Shown piece after piece: positions 1 to 6,149 of a DNA stretch of 6,856 nucleotides. Source of the DNA: Scalindua sp964584595. Lineage in GTDB: Bacteria > Planctomycetota > Brocadiia > Brocadiales > Scalinduaceae. The position numbers and the translations under genes are program-made. Numbering within the stretch: position 1 is the first letter of the stretch; each line of letters opens with the position of its first letter. The notes below the pieces were generated by a model. It was given only the letters and a program-made list of their open reading frames with translations, did not search any database and was not told the origin of the DNA. The DNA is taken from the NCBI GenBank assembly GCA_964584595.1, contig CAZPAM010000106.1:1-6856 (forward strand), written 5' to 3'.

Positions 1-2
1 CT

Positions 3-587
3 CATCTAAAAAGCCTTCTTAATCTTTTTTTCAACGACAAGGATTTTTGCAGAGGCTTCTGCTCGGCACCAGCTGCAGTACAATACCACCATGCTTTTCT
101 GGGCGGCTTATTAGAACACACCCTGTCAGTAGCAAAGCTGGGAAGTAATATTGCTCCGCTCTATCCAGATTTAAACAAGGATTTGTTAATCTGCGGGATA
201 ATACTACACGATATTGGCAAGATAAGTGAACTTTGTTATGAAAAGAACTTCCAATATTCAGACGAAGGACAACTCATAGGGCATCTGATATCAGGCGTGC
301 TTATGGTTGAGGAGAAAGCGAAACAGATAGACGGGTTTCCAAAAACTCTGTTGGATCTGTTAAGACACCTGATTTTGAGCCACCATGGAGAATATGAATG
401 GGGATCTCCAAAACTCCCAATGACAGTAGAGGCCCTTGCACTCCACTACCTGGACAATATCGATGCAAAAATACATGCATTTAACAAGGCAATCGCCAAC
501 GATAAGGATCCCAGCAATAATTGGACAGGATATAATAAAATGTTCGATAGGAGATTATTCAAAAAATCTCATGAAAGTAATTACTGA
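3..587 (+). CDS. YhaM-like HD-domain 3'-5' exoribonuclease, 3' part (5' end outside window)
   Basis: The frame is open from the left edge (first full codon at 3) to TGA at 585-587, giving 194 residues of a protein whose start lies upstream. The TTG at 183 is internal, not a start, because conserved sequence continues before it. The HD metal-binding set is visible, numbered from the first codon: His39 in LLEHT, His69-Asp70 in LHDIGK, His94 in GHLI, His127-His128 in LSHHGE and Asp151 in HYLDNIDAK. The blocks YHHAFLGGLLEHTLSV and GSPKLPMTVEALALHYLD are typical of YhaM-type exonucleases. Family members are about 310-320 residues with an N-terminal OB-fold nucleic-acid-binding domain, so roughly 120 residues are missing to the left. 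The expected role is cytoplasmic metal-dependent 3'-5' trimming of RNA (and possibly DNA). The gene converges on the next one, with 6 bases between the two ends. The family call is strong; substrate preference in this organism is inferred. Confidence 0.88.
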   Translation, partial: HLKSLLNLFFNDKDFCRGFCSAPAAVQYHHAFLGGLLEHTLSVAKLGSNIAPLYPDLNKDLLICGIILHDIGKISELCYEKNFQYSDEGQLIGHLISGVLMVEEKAKQIDGFPKTLLDLLRHLILSHHGEYEWGSPKLPMTVEALALHYLDNIDAKIHAFNKAIANDKDPSNNWTGYNKMFDRRLFKKSHESNY

Positions 588-593
588 AAGTAT

Positions 594-932
594 TTAGCTG
601 TCTTTAGGTGCTAATTCCGCCTCTATACACTCATTAATTCTTTTCATAAATCCGACATAATCTGTTTGTGCTTTTAGAAATTTCTGTATTGATTGATTAG
701 ATGCTACTTGTTCTTTTAATTGTTGAAGCTCCTTTTTATCCTCAACCTCTACGGGCTTCTTATTTTTTTCTAATTCATAAATCTTTTTGCTCTGTTTCTC
801 CAGTTTCTCTGAAATTGCCTTTGCCACACTATCTTTTTTTAGTTGTTCTTCAGCTTCCTTGAACATCTTAAATCTATCATTATTCGCTATGGCTGCGCCT
901 AATCTTGAAGCTATTTCTAAAGTCTCTTTCAT
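594..932 (-). CDS. YlbF/YmcA-family small helical protein
   Basis: This is a 112-residue protein, charged and predicted almost wholly alpha-helical. Heptad-like Leu/Ile spacing around residues 37-57 and 66-88 suggests a coiled coil. The N-terminus (MKETLEIASRLGAAIANNDR) and the pattern of an early helix, a Lys/Glu-rich middle and a C-terminal helix (SIQKFLKAQTDYVGFMKRIN) match the YlbF/YmcA (Com_YlbF) family. In Bacillus, members work with YaaT and RNase Y in mRNA maturation and affect competence and biofilm formation. This version is shorter than the Bacillus proteins and has one Cys (Cys102), so an iron-sulfur cluster like that reported for the Bacillus complex is unlikely. The ATG is preceded by AAAGGGA, an acceptable ribosome-binding site. 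The gene ends 6 bases from the YhaM-like gene and is divergent from rnr across 91 bases. Family membership is fairly secure; a role in RNA decay is inferred from family and neighbours. Confidence 0.75.
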   Translation of the reverse strand: MKETLEIASRLGAAIANNDRFKMFKEAEEQLKKDSVAKAISEKLEKQSKKIYELEKNKKPVEVEDKKELQQLKEQVASNQSIQKFLKAQTDYVGFMKRINECIEAELAPKDS

Positions 933-959
933 GCTTCCCTTTCATGTAGAATCAGAAAA

Positions 960-989
960 TTCATATTTAATAACATAATAAATTATATT
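960..989 (+). promoter_or_regulatory. weak candidate promoter for rnr
   Basis: TTCATA (960-965) and TATATT (984-989) are separated by 18 bases and match the sigma-70 -35 and -10 boxes at 4/6 and 5/6. The site lies in the 91-base divergent region between the ylbF-like gene and rnr. The region is so AT-rich that a chance match is quite possible. An AAGGA at 1008-1012 lies 11 bases before the rnr ATG and is the likely ribosome-binding site. Confidence 0.25.
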
Positions 990-1023
990 CCCAAATTTCT
1001 TTTTATCAAGGATTAGTTCAAGA

Positions 1024-3216
1024 ATGATTGATGCAGGAAAAATTATAAAGTTAATATGCGGCAGAAAATACAGCCCCATGAACGCATCAGAGCTTGCCGA
1101 ACACTTCAAGATAGATGATTCAGAATCTAAACAATTTCGTACCCTCTTAAGAGAACTTGAACTAAAAGGAGAAATTGTCCGGATTAAAAAAGAACAATAT
1201 GCAAACCCGGGAAAAGCCAACTTATTGGTAGGCAAACTTGACGCCAATCAAAGAGGTTTTGGATTCGTAGTGCCTGTAAAGGACGGTATATCTGATGATA
1301 TTTATGTAGATGCAGAAGGTATGGGGAGTGCCATGCACGGTGATATAGTCGTAGCCAGGCTGCCTTCTACAAAAAAGAAGAAAAAGGGAAGAAGAAAGAA
1401 AAGGGAAAGTGAAAGAAATGTGGGACGGATAATAGATGTCTTACACCGTGAAAACGAAACTGTTGTTGGCACACTCAAAAAAAGCAGGCACTTCAACTAC
1501 ATAGCACCCGATAATTCAAAATTGCCCAGGGACATTTATGTCTCAATGGAAGACACTAAAGAGTCAGAACACGGCGACAAAGTTGTCGTCAAGATCGACC
1601 AATGGCCGACCCGGCACCTCAATGCAGAGGGGACTATAATAGAAGTATTAGGAAGAGACGGCGAACCTGCAGTTGACATCAAGTCTATCATACATCAGTT
1701 TAAACTTCCCTTTGAATTTGATAAAAATATTCTTGCTGAAACACAGGATTTACCCCTGTCTATCAGTCCTGACGAAATCACCACAAGATTAGACCTTCGG
1801 GATGAATTGATAATTACAATAGACCCTGAGGATGCAAAGGATTTTGATGACGCAATCTCTTTGAGGAAAGACAAAAAGGGAAACTGGCTTCTTGGTGTCC
1901 ACGTAGCTGATGTCTCTTATTATGTTGAACATGATTCTGCCGTAGACGTGGTGGCTCGAAAGAGAGGTACCAGTGTTTACCTCCCCGGCACTGTCATACC
2001 CATGCTCCCGGAAGTATTATCAAATGGCATTTGCAGTCTTAAAGAGGGAGAAGACAGACTGACAAAGGGAGTTTTCTTTACATATTCACCTGATGGCAGC
2101 TTATTACGTTCCGAAATCAAGCATTCAGTTATAAATGTGAAGAAAAGATTAACCTACCATAATGCCACAAAGATATTAATGGAAAACGACGAAAAGGACA
2201 CAAACCCTGTAACAAACCTGCTGTTTGAGGCAAGCACACTTGCAAAGCTACTGTACAAAAAACGTATGGAAGAAGGAGCTCTTGAACTGAACCTGCCCGA
2301 GATAAACATAAGGGTTGGCGAAGACGGCAAAATCGACACGATAGAAAAGGTCAAAAGAGATATTTCGCATATAATTATCGAAGAGTTTATGATTGCGGCA
2401 AACCAGGCTGTAGCAACATTCATGCACCAGAACAGCCTGCCATCAATAAATCGCAGTCACCCAGAACCAGATGAAGACGAGATGCTTGATTTTGCAGAAT
2501 TTATTTTCAATTGTAAGAACAAGAGAATCAACCCGTTTGACAAAAAAAGACTGCAGGCCTTTCTGGATGAAATATCTGATCATCCTGAAAGTTACATAAT
2601 AAATCTGATGCTTCTCCGATCTTTGAGAAAGGCCGAGTACTCTACTACAGAGGAATCTCATTTTGCACTTGGGCTGGAGCACTATGCACACTTCACATCC
2701 CCCATACGCCGTTATCCCGACCTGATAGTGCACAGGCTTTTAGACTTGTTCTTCCAGGGTCAACTAAAGTCTAAGATGGCTAAGGCTTCTTGGGATGAGA
2801 AGATTACGGGCTGGGCAAGCCACTGTTCGGCTACCGAAAAAAGGGCAGAGGAAGCCGAACGGGAAATAATAAAACTCAAGCTGCTCAGACATCTCGAAGA
2901 ACATGCCGACAAGGTGATGGAGGGCGTTATTACCGGCATTCAGGAATACGGACTCTTCGTGCAAATAGATGAGTTCCAACTGGACGGCCTTGTCCACATC
3001 CGGACACTCACGGATGATTTCTATAAACTCGACAAGAAAAAGCTTTCCCTGGTAGGGGACAGGAGAGGCAAAGTTTACGGCTTTGGAGATGTAGTCAAAG
3101 TCAAGATCACAAAAATTGACCTGTTAAAAAGAGAAGTTGACTTTGTGATAGAAACGGGGAAAAAGCGAATGTCGAGCATGGAGTATCGGATGATGAAAGA
3201 GAAAGAAAAAAGATAA
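1024..3216 (+). CDS. rnr: ribonuclease R (3'-5' exoribonuclease)
   Basis: This is a complete 730-residue RNase II/RNB-family enzyme that degrades structured RNA processively from the 3' end in the cytoplasm. Domains in order: an N-terminal winged helix (about 5-60), first cold-shock/OB domain (about 67-113, with GFGFV and DIYV), a very basic linker (117-127), second cold-shock domain (about 134-208), RNB catalytic domain (about 252-580) and C-terminal S1 domain (about 631-711). The catalytic metal-binding aspartates are Asp267, Asp273, Asp275 and Asp276 in IDPEDAKDFDDA. Their spacing is the same as E. coli RNase R Asp272/278/280/281. The signature HFTSPIRRYPDLIVHR (about 556-571) is intact. 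The winged helix plus two cold-shock domains separates it from RNase II. The ATG has AAGGA 11 bases upstream. The C-terminal basic tail is short compared with E. coli RNase R. The gene is divergent from the ylbF-like gene and convergent with the TPR gene. Confidence 0.97.
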   Translation: MIDAGKIIKLICGRKYSPMNASELAEHFKIDDSESKQFRTLLRELELKGEIVRIKKEQYANPGKANLLVGKLDANQRGFGFVVPVKDGISDDIYVDAEGMGSAMHGDIVVARLPSTKKKKKGRRKKRESERNVGRIIDVLHRENETVVGTLKKSRHFNYIAPDNSKLPRDIYVSMEDTKESEHGDKVVVKIDQWPTRHLNAEGTIIEVLGRDGEPAVDIKSIIHQFKLPFEFDKNILAETQDLPLSISPDEITTRLDLRDELIITIDPEDAKDFDDAISLRKDKKGNWLLGVHVADVSYYVEHDSAVDVVARKRGTSVYLPGTVIPMLPEVLSNGICSLKEGEDRLTKGVFFTYSPDGSLLRSEIKHSVINVKKRLTYHNATKILMENDEKDTNPVTNLLFEASTLAKLLYKKRMEEGALELNLPEINIRVGEDGKIDTIEKVKRDISHIIIEEFMIAANQAVATFMHQNSLPSINRSHPEPDEDEMLDFAEFIFNCKNKRINPFDKKRLQAFLDEISDHPESYIINLMLLRSLRKAEYSTTEESHFALGLEHYAHFTSPIRRYPDLIVHRLLDLFFQGQLKSKMAKASWDEKITGWASHCSATEKRAEEAEREIIKLKLLRHLEEHADKVMEGVITGIQEYGLFVQIDEFQLDGLVHIRTLTDDFYKLDKKKLSLVGDRRGKVYGFGDVVKVKITKIDLLKREVDFVIETGKKRMSSMEYRMMKEKEKR

Positions 3217-3249
3217 TTCACCTTTTACCACAGGTTTTTCACTGAATTA

Positions 3250-3277
3250 CCCGTCCGAACGAATTCATCCGGGCGGG
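3250..3277. repeat. GC-rich hairpin in the rnr/TPR convergent intergenic region
   Basis: An 8-base stem (3250-3257 CCCGTCCG with 3270-3277 CGGGCGGG, one G-T wobble when read on +) closes a 12-base loop containing GAATTC. It sits in the 113-base gap between the ends of rnr (+) and the TPR gene (-) and is far richer in GC than its surroundings. Neither strand has a U-run directly after the stem, so it is not a standard intrinsic terminator. It could still stabilise or end both convergent transcripts, or be a REP-like dispersed palindrome. A weak ACCT/AGGT pair followed by TTTTT (3220-3239) is the only other candidate rnr terminator in the gap. Confidence 0.5.
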
Positions 3278-3329
3278 CACGGATTGTTAAAAAATTCTGT
3301 TTCTGTGTGGTTAAATCGTAAATCAATAC

Positions 3330-4223
3330 CTACCTTACTCCATGTGAATTACTACTTTTTCCCTTCAATTTCTCGTATAATTTTGATTCCCTCTCTGCCT
3401 TCTTGTATAAACCTGCTTTTTTGTATACCACACTAAGTTGATGGCGAATCCGTGAATCTTTGGGCATTAATTCAACCGCTTTATTTAATTCACTTATTGC
3501 ATCCTTGAACATTTTACTGCCTTCATAAGCCATCCCAAGTTTGTAATGTACACCGGACCGTTTTTTTGTCTGAGTTTCCGGAAGCAGCTTCAGGGCTGCC
3601 TTGTATTCTGTTATGGCCTTTTCAAACATATCCCGCCTGTAATATACCAAGCCAAGGTTATAATGAGCCTCTGACATATCAGGTTCAATCTCTACTGCCA
3701 TCCAGAACTCATCTGCGGCTTCATCGTACATCCTCTTCTTTGAATACAACTTACCTAGGCTGTAATGTGCACGAGCATTCTCCGGCTCCATTTCTATCAA
3801 CTTCCTGTATGCGTCAATAGCATCGTTAATCATCCCTTTTTCAGCATAAGCGCTTCCTAATTCACTGTAATTTTGCGTTTCTGGAAGTTCGTAGTCGATT
3901 TTCTCACTGTATTTTTTTACGTATTCATTATATTTATTTGGATTGAGCCTGTGAGAAATGGAAAATTCAGCCCTCGCATTTCCATCCATACCTCCTCTTT
4001 TATATGCACGCCCCAGATTAAAATGGGCTTCCGCATTGGATGGGTTAAGCTTTACAGCTTTTTTAAGAGCGTCAATTGCATAGTTATACTGACCATTATT
4101 AATGTAATTAACTCCAAGGGTGTTGTAGTGATCGTCATTTCTACGTGAACAACCGAGAAGCAGGCAAAAGATTACCACAATAGCAAGACATCTTCCTGCA
4201 AACTTTCTGTAATTATTCTGCAT
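3330..4223 (-). CDS. TPR-repeat lipoprotein
   Basis: This is a 297-residue secreted or membrane-anchored protein. The N-terminus has basic residues (Arg6, Lys7, Arg11), a hydrophobic stretch (about 12-24) and the lipobox LLGC. Cys25 is the predicted lipidated residue after signal peptidase II cleavage, followed by Ser26, which would favour the outer membrane under the E. coli sorting rule. About seven tetratricopeptide repeats follow: about 32-63, 64-97, 117-149, 150-183, 184-217, 223-256 and 257-290. They show the usual W/Y-LG-Y-A-P pattern (for example HYNLGLVYYRRDMFEKAI). Residues 98-116 form a non-TPR break between repeats 2 and 3. TPRs mediate protein-protein contacts; no enzymatic domain is present and the partner cannot be read from the sequence. 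The ATG shares CATG with the first possible start of the divergent comF-like gene. No clear ribosome-binding site precedes it. It ends with TAG opposite the end of rnr. Confidence 0.85.
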   Translation of the reverse strand: MQNNYRKFAGRCLAIVVIFCLLLGCSRRNDDHYNTLGVNYINNGQYNYAIDALKKAVKLNPSNAEAHFNLGRAYKRGGMDGNARAEFSISHRLNPNKYNEYVKKYSEKIDYELPETQNYSELGSAYAEKGMINDAIDAYRKLIEMEPENARAHYSLGKLYSKKRMYDEAADEFWMAVEIEPDMSEAHYNLGLVYYRRDMFEKAITEYKAALKLLPETQTKKRSGVHYKLGMAYEGSKMFKDAISELNKAVELMPKDSRIRHQLSVVYKKAGLYKKAERESKLYEKLKGKSSNSHGVR

Positions 4224-4275
4224 GTTCGTAATAAAATTTTATTTAAAAAAACTAAACTTCAAGTATTATAAAATC

Positions 4276-5046
4276 ATGTTCAACTTGCATCAAGTAAATA
4301 AAGTATTTGCAGTAACAGCAATACGCAATATATTCCCCGGGTTATTAGACATCTTATACCCGCGACACTGTTTTGCCTGTGACAAGAGTCTTCATGAAGA
4401 GAAAAACAGTTATATATGTGAGGACTGCCTGAAAAAGATAAAAGAAAGTGAAGCCAGACGCTGTGTCAGATGTGGTTTTGAATTAGGACCTGGTATAGCT
4501 TCTTCCAGTAAAGGATGTCCTGAATGTGAAAACATCAGCTTAAGATTTGAAAAGAGTTTTTTTGTTTCAGACAACAAGGGGCCACTTAAAAACCTGATCC
4601 ATCAGTTTAAGTATCATAAACATGTGTGTCTTATAAAACCGCTAGGAGATTTATTAATGGGTCTCTTACCGCAAGACATAATTCCCGAAATAGACGTAGT
4701 TGTACCGGTACCACTTCATTGGAAGAAAAAACAGGAAAGGGGTTTTAACCAATCGGAACTGATGGCTAAAAAGCTATGTTGGAAATTATCTTTGCCAATT
4801 TCTGTTAACAATCTGCGCCGTGTTAAAAATACGTTATCACAAACCCAGCTCTCGCGTTTACAGCGGCAGAAAAACGTTAATGGCGCCTTCAAGGTTAAAG
4901 AACCCGATATATTTCTTGAAAAGAATGTACTACTGGTAGACGATGTTTTAACAACGGGGATAACAGCATCAGAATGTGCGAGGAATCTGAAAAATGCAGG
5001 CGCAAAAGAAGTATATTTACTGGCACTTGCAAGATCAAGACTGTAA
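4276..5046 (+). CDS. ComF-family zinc-finger phosphoribosyltransferase
   Basis: From the ATG at 4276 this is 256 residues, the usual size for ComF/GntX-like proteins. The N-terminal part has four CxxC pairs (Cys32/35 CFAC, Cys48/51 CEDC, Cys63/66 CVRC, Cys81/84 CPEC), a complete set for two zinc sites. The C-terminal part is a type I phosphoribosyltransferase domain. It contains PVPLHWKKKQERGFNQSE (about 145-162), the NTLSQTQL...NVNGAF block and the PRPP-binding loop VLLVDDVLTTGITASE (about 218-233). ComF is needed for DNA uptake in Bacillus and Haemophilus, but homologues are widespread outside competent species; the substrate is not established. The frame is also open to an ATG at 4222. That start would overlap the divergent TPR gene's start codon and add 18 residues that look non-conserved, so I prefer 4276. 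Neither start has a good Shine-Dalgarno. No other competence gene is in view. Confidence 0.88.
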   Translation: MFNLHQVNKVFAVTAIRNIFPGLLDILYPRHCFACDKSLHEEKNSYICEDCLKKIKESEARRCVRCGFELGPGIASSSKGCPECENISLRFEKSFFVSDNKGPLKNLIHQFKYHKHVCLIKPLGDLLMGLLPQDIIPEIDVVVPVPLHWKKKQERGFNQSELMAKKLCWKLSLPISVNNLRRVKNTLSQTQLSRLQRQKNVNGAFKVKEPDIFLEKNVLLVDDVLTTGITASECARNLKNAGAKEVYLLALARSRL

Positions 5047-5091
5047 ACAGTTCCTTCAAAATTATCTTAAAACTTCTTCTCTTAGAAAATG

Positions 5092-5136
5092 TCATTAATC
5101 GCTTGACTACATTAAGCAAAAAAAGTATCATTAATC
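5092..5136. repeat. direct repeat bracketing the hpf promoter
   Basis: TCATTAATC occurs at 5092-5100 and again at 5128-5136, 36 bases apart. With flanking bases the two copies agree at 13 of 16 positions. The first copy lies just upstream of the -35 box and the second overlaps the -10 box, so a dimeric or cooperative regulator could bind here. The repeat is AT-rich, and chance similarity cannot be excluded by eye. Confidence 0.35.
5103..5131 (+). promoter_or_regulatory. sigma-70-type promoter upstream of hpf
   Basis: TTGACT (5103-5108) and TATCAT (5126-5131) are exactly 17 bases apart and match the -35 and -10 consensus at 5/6 each. This is the best promoter match I found in the window. Transcription would begin near 5138, leaving a leader of about 65 bases before the hpf TTG. 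The position, in the 157-base gap after comF, suggests that hpf, ptsN and HPr-EI are transcribed from here as a unit. Confidence 0.65.
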
Positions 5137-5185
5137 CTCATTTTCTCATATATTTAGGACAATTTTACTAATATATATTTTATAG

Positions 5186-5197
5186 AAGGAAAGGAAG
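5186..5197 (+). promoter_or_regulatory. tandem Shine-Dalgarno of hpf
   Basis: Two AAGGA motifs lie back to back (5186-5190 and 5191-5195, the latter extended to AAGGAAG). The second ends 8 bases before TTG at 5204. This is the strongest ribosome-binding site in the window, and it fixes the non-ATG start of hpf. Confidence 0.75.
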
Positions 5198-5203
5198 TAA
5201 AAT

Positions 5204-5536
5204 TTGGAAATTATTATTCATGCAAGACATCTGGACGCCACAGAAGCAATTAAAAACTACGTAAACAAAAAAGCTTCAAAACTTACTAAATATTCCACTA
5301 AAATAAGCAAAATACAATTTACTTTAAAGATAGAAGGGCAAAATAATATAGTAGAAGCAGTATGTTCAGCTGCAAAAGCAACGCTTGTTGCAGAGACAGC
5401 AAACTCTGATATGTATGCCGCTATAGACCTTGTAATTGACAAACTGGAAAAACAGATTGTCAGGCAGAAAGAGAAAATGAAACAACCGAGAAGAAATAAA
5501 AAGGGTGAGATCACTATGGAAGAAACGGAAGAGTAA
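5204..5536 (+). CDS. hpf: short-form ribosome hibernation promoting factor (HPF/YfiA family)
   Basis: This is a 110-residue HPF/RaiA-domain protein that binds the 30S decoding region of idle ribosomes and blocks mRNA and tRNA entry. The domain covers about residues 1-95: MEIIIHARHLDATEAIKNYV at the start, a basic KKASKLTKY segment, then the conserved DMYAAIDLVIDKLEKQI (about 69-85). The protein then ends in a short tail that is first Lys/Arg-rich (about 86-100) and then acidic. The C-terminal dimerisation domain of long HPF is absent, so it resembles the short E. coli-type proteins (about 95-113 residues). The TTG start at 5204 gives the correct conserved N-terminus and is supported by a tandem Shine-Dalgarno. 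It is followed after about 110 bases by a PtsN-like IIA gene. The hpf-ptsN order is familiar from the rpoN clusters of proteobacteria, although rpoN is not here. Confidence 0.93.
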   Translation: MEIIIHARHLDATEAIKNYVNKKASKLTKYSTKISKIQFTLKIEGQNNIVEAVCSAAKATLVAETANSDMYAAIDLVIDKLEKQIVRQKEKMKQPRRNKKGEITMEETEE

Positions 5537-5646
5537 GACACCACATCAACTCATGTAGATTCCCAAGTAGTAACATTTCATCTAAGTAATATATATTCAC
5601 AATTAAGTTTCTTTTATTTCCATTAATTTTTTTATAGAAATTGCCA

Positions 5647-6117
5647 ATGAAGATAATTGATTTTATAGGGGAAAACGCCGTAATAGACGATTTACAATCC
5701 ACCGATAAAGAATCGGTAATACGGGAAATGGTAGACGTATTGAAGAATTTAGACATGATTGACGAAAATGAAGTAGATGACATAATGGAAGCACTCATAA
5801 AAAGAGAGAAGGTAGGAAGCACAGGAATAGGCAAAGGAGTTGCGGTTCCTCATACTAAACATCAGAGTATCAAAAAGATAACAGGAGCATTTGCACGCTC
5901 AAAGAATGGGGTAGAATTTGATGCACTTGACGGTGAACCGGTTTACCTGTTTTTTCTGTTACTATCACCAAATGATTCAGCAGATATACATCTTGCTGCA
6001 TTGGAAAAAATTTCGTCAGTAATTAGAAACCCGGATTTTCGCAATTTCATAAGAAACGCATCTAATAAATCAGAAATGGTTGATATCTTAAAGGAAGTCG
6101 ATGAGGCTAAGACTTAA
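5647..6117 (+). CDS. ptsN: PTS EIIA domain protein, PtsN/fructose type
   Basis: From ATG at 5647 this is a 156-residue stand-alone PTS_EIIA type 2 domain. The family accepts a phosphate from HPr on a histidine. In the PtsN (IIA-Ntr) branch it acts as a regulator rather than as part of a sugar permease. The phospho-acceptor is His69 in GIGKGVAVPHTKH, and a second conserved histidine is His115 in SADIHLAALEKIS. The N-terminal MKIIDFIGENAVIDDLQSTD, the KREKVGSTGIG block and the C-terminal FRNFIRNASNKSEMVDIL all fit the family. A TTG at 5641 would add two residues; the ATG is the simpler choice, though neither has a clear Shine-Dalgarno. It lies between hpf and a gene for HPr-EI, its expected phosphate donors, and no EIIB/EIIC is in view. 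This favours a regulatory role. The exact symbol is by analogy. Confidence 0.88.
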   Translation: MKIIDFIGENAVIDDLQSTDKESVIREMVDVLKNLDMIDENEVDDIMEALIKREKVGSTGIGKGVAVPHTKHQSIKKITGAFARSKNGVEFDALDGEPVYLFFLLLSPNDSADIHLAALEKISSVIRNPDFRNFIRNASNKSEMVDILKEVDEAKT

Positions 6118-6149
6118 TAGAAAAAAACTTTTATTAACTAAACTAACCA

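Noticed and set aside
594..614. TTAGC/GCTAA stem at the convergent ends of the YhaM-like and ylbF-like genes, considered as a terminator
   Set aside because: It has only five pairs with an 11-base loop, no U-run on either strand, and it lies inside the ylbF-like coding end.
787..978. Open frame on + opposite the ylbF-like gene
   Set aside because: It lies antisense to a recognisable protein, has a low-complexity Ser/Phe-rich translation and no family resemblance.
2154..2997. Several minus-strand open frames inside rnr
   Set aside because: They are antisense to conserved RNB and S1 domain sequence, with no ribosome-binding sites or recognisable products.
5101..5117. GCTT/AAGC stem followed by an A-run, considered as a comF terminator
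   Set aside because: The four-base stem is too weak and it coincides with the much better promoter match. An A-run on + would suit only a minus-strand terminator read from the other side.
5537..5646. Gap between hpf and ptsN, examined for a promoter, terminator or small RNA
   Set aside because: It is an AT-rich spacer with no convincing hairpin, promoter pair or small ORF.
5514..5834. Minus-strand open frame across the hpf-ptsN gap
   Set aside because: It overlaps the ptsN coding region and hpf end in antisense, and the translation is low-complexity Ser/Ile-rich.
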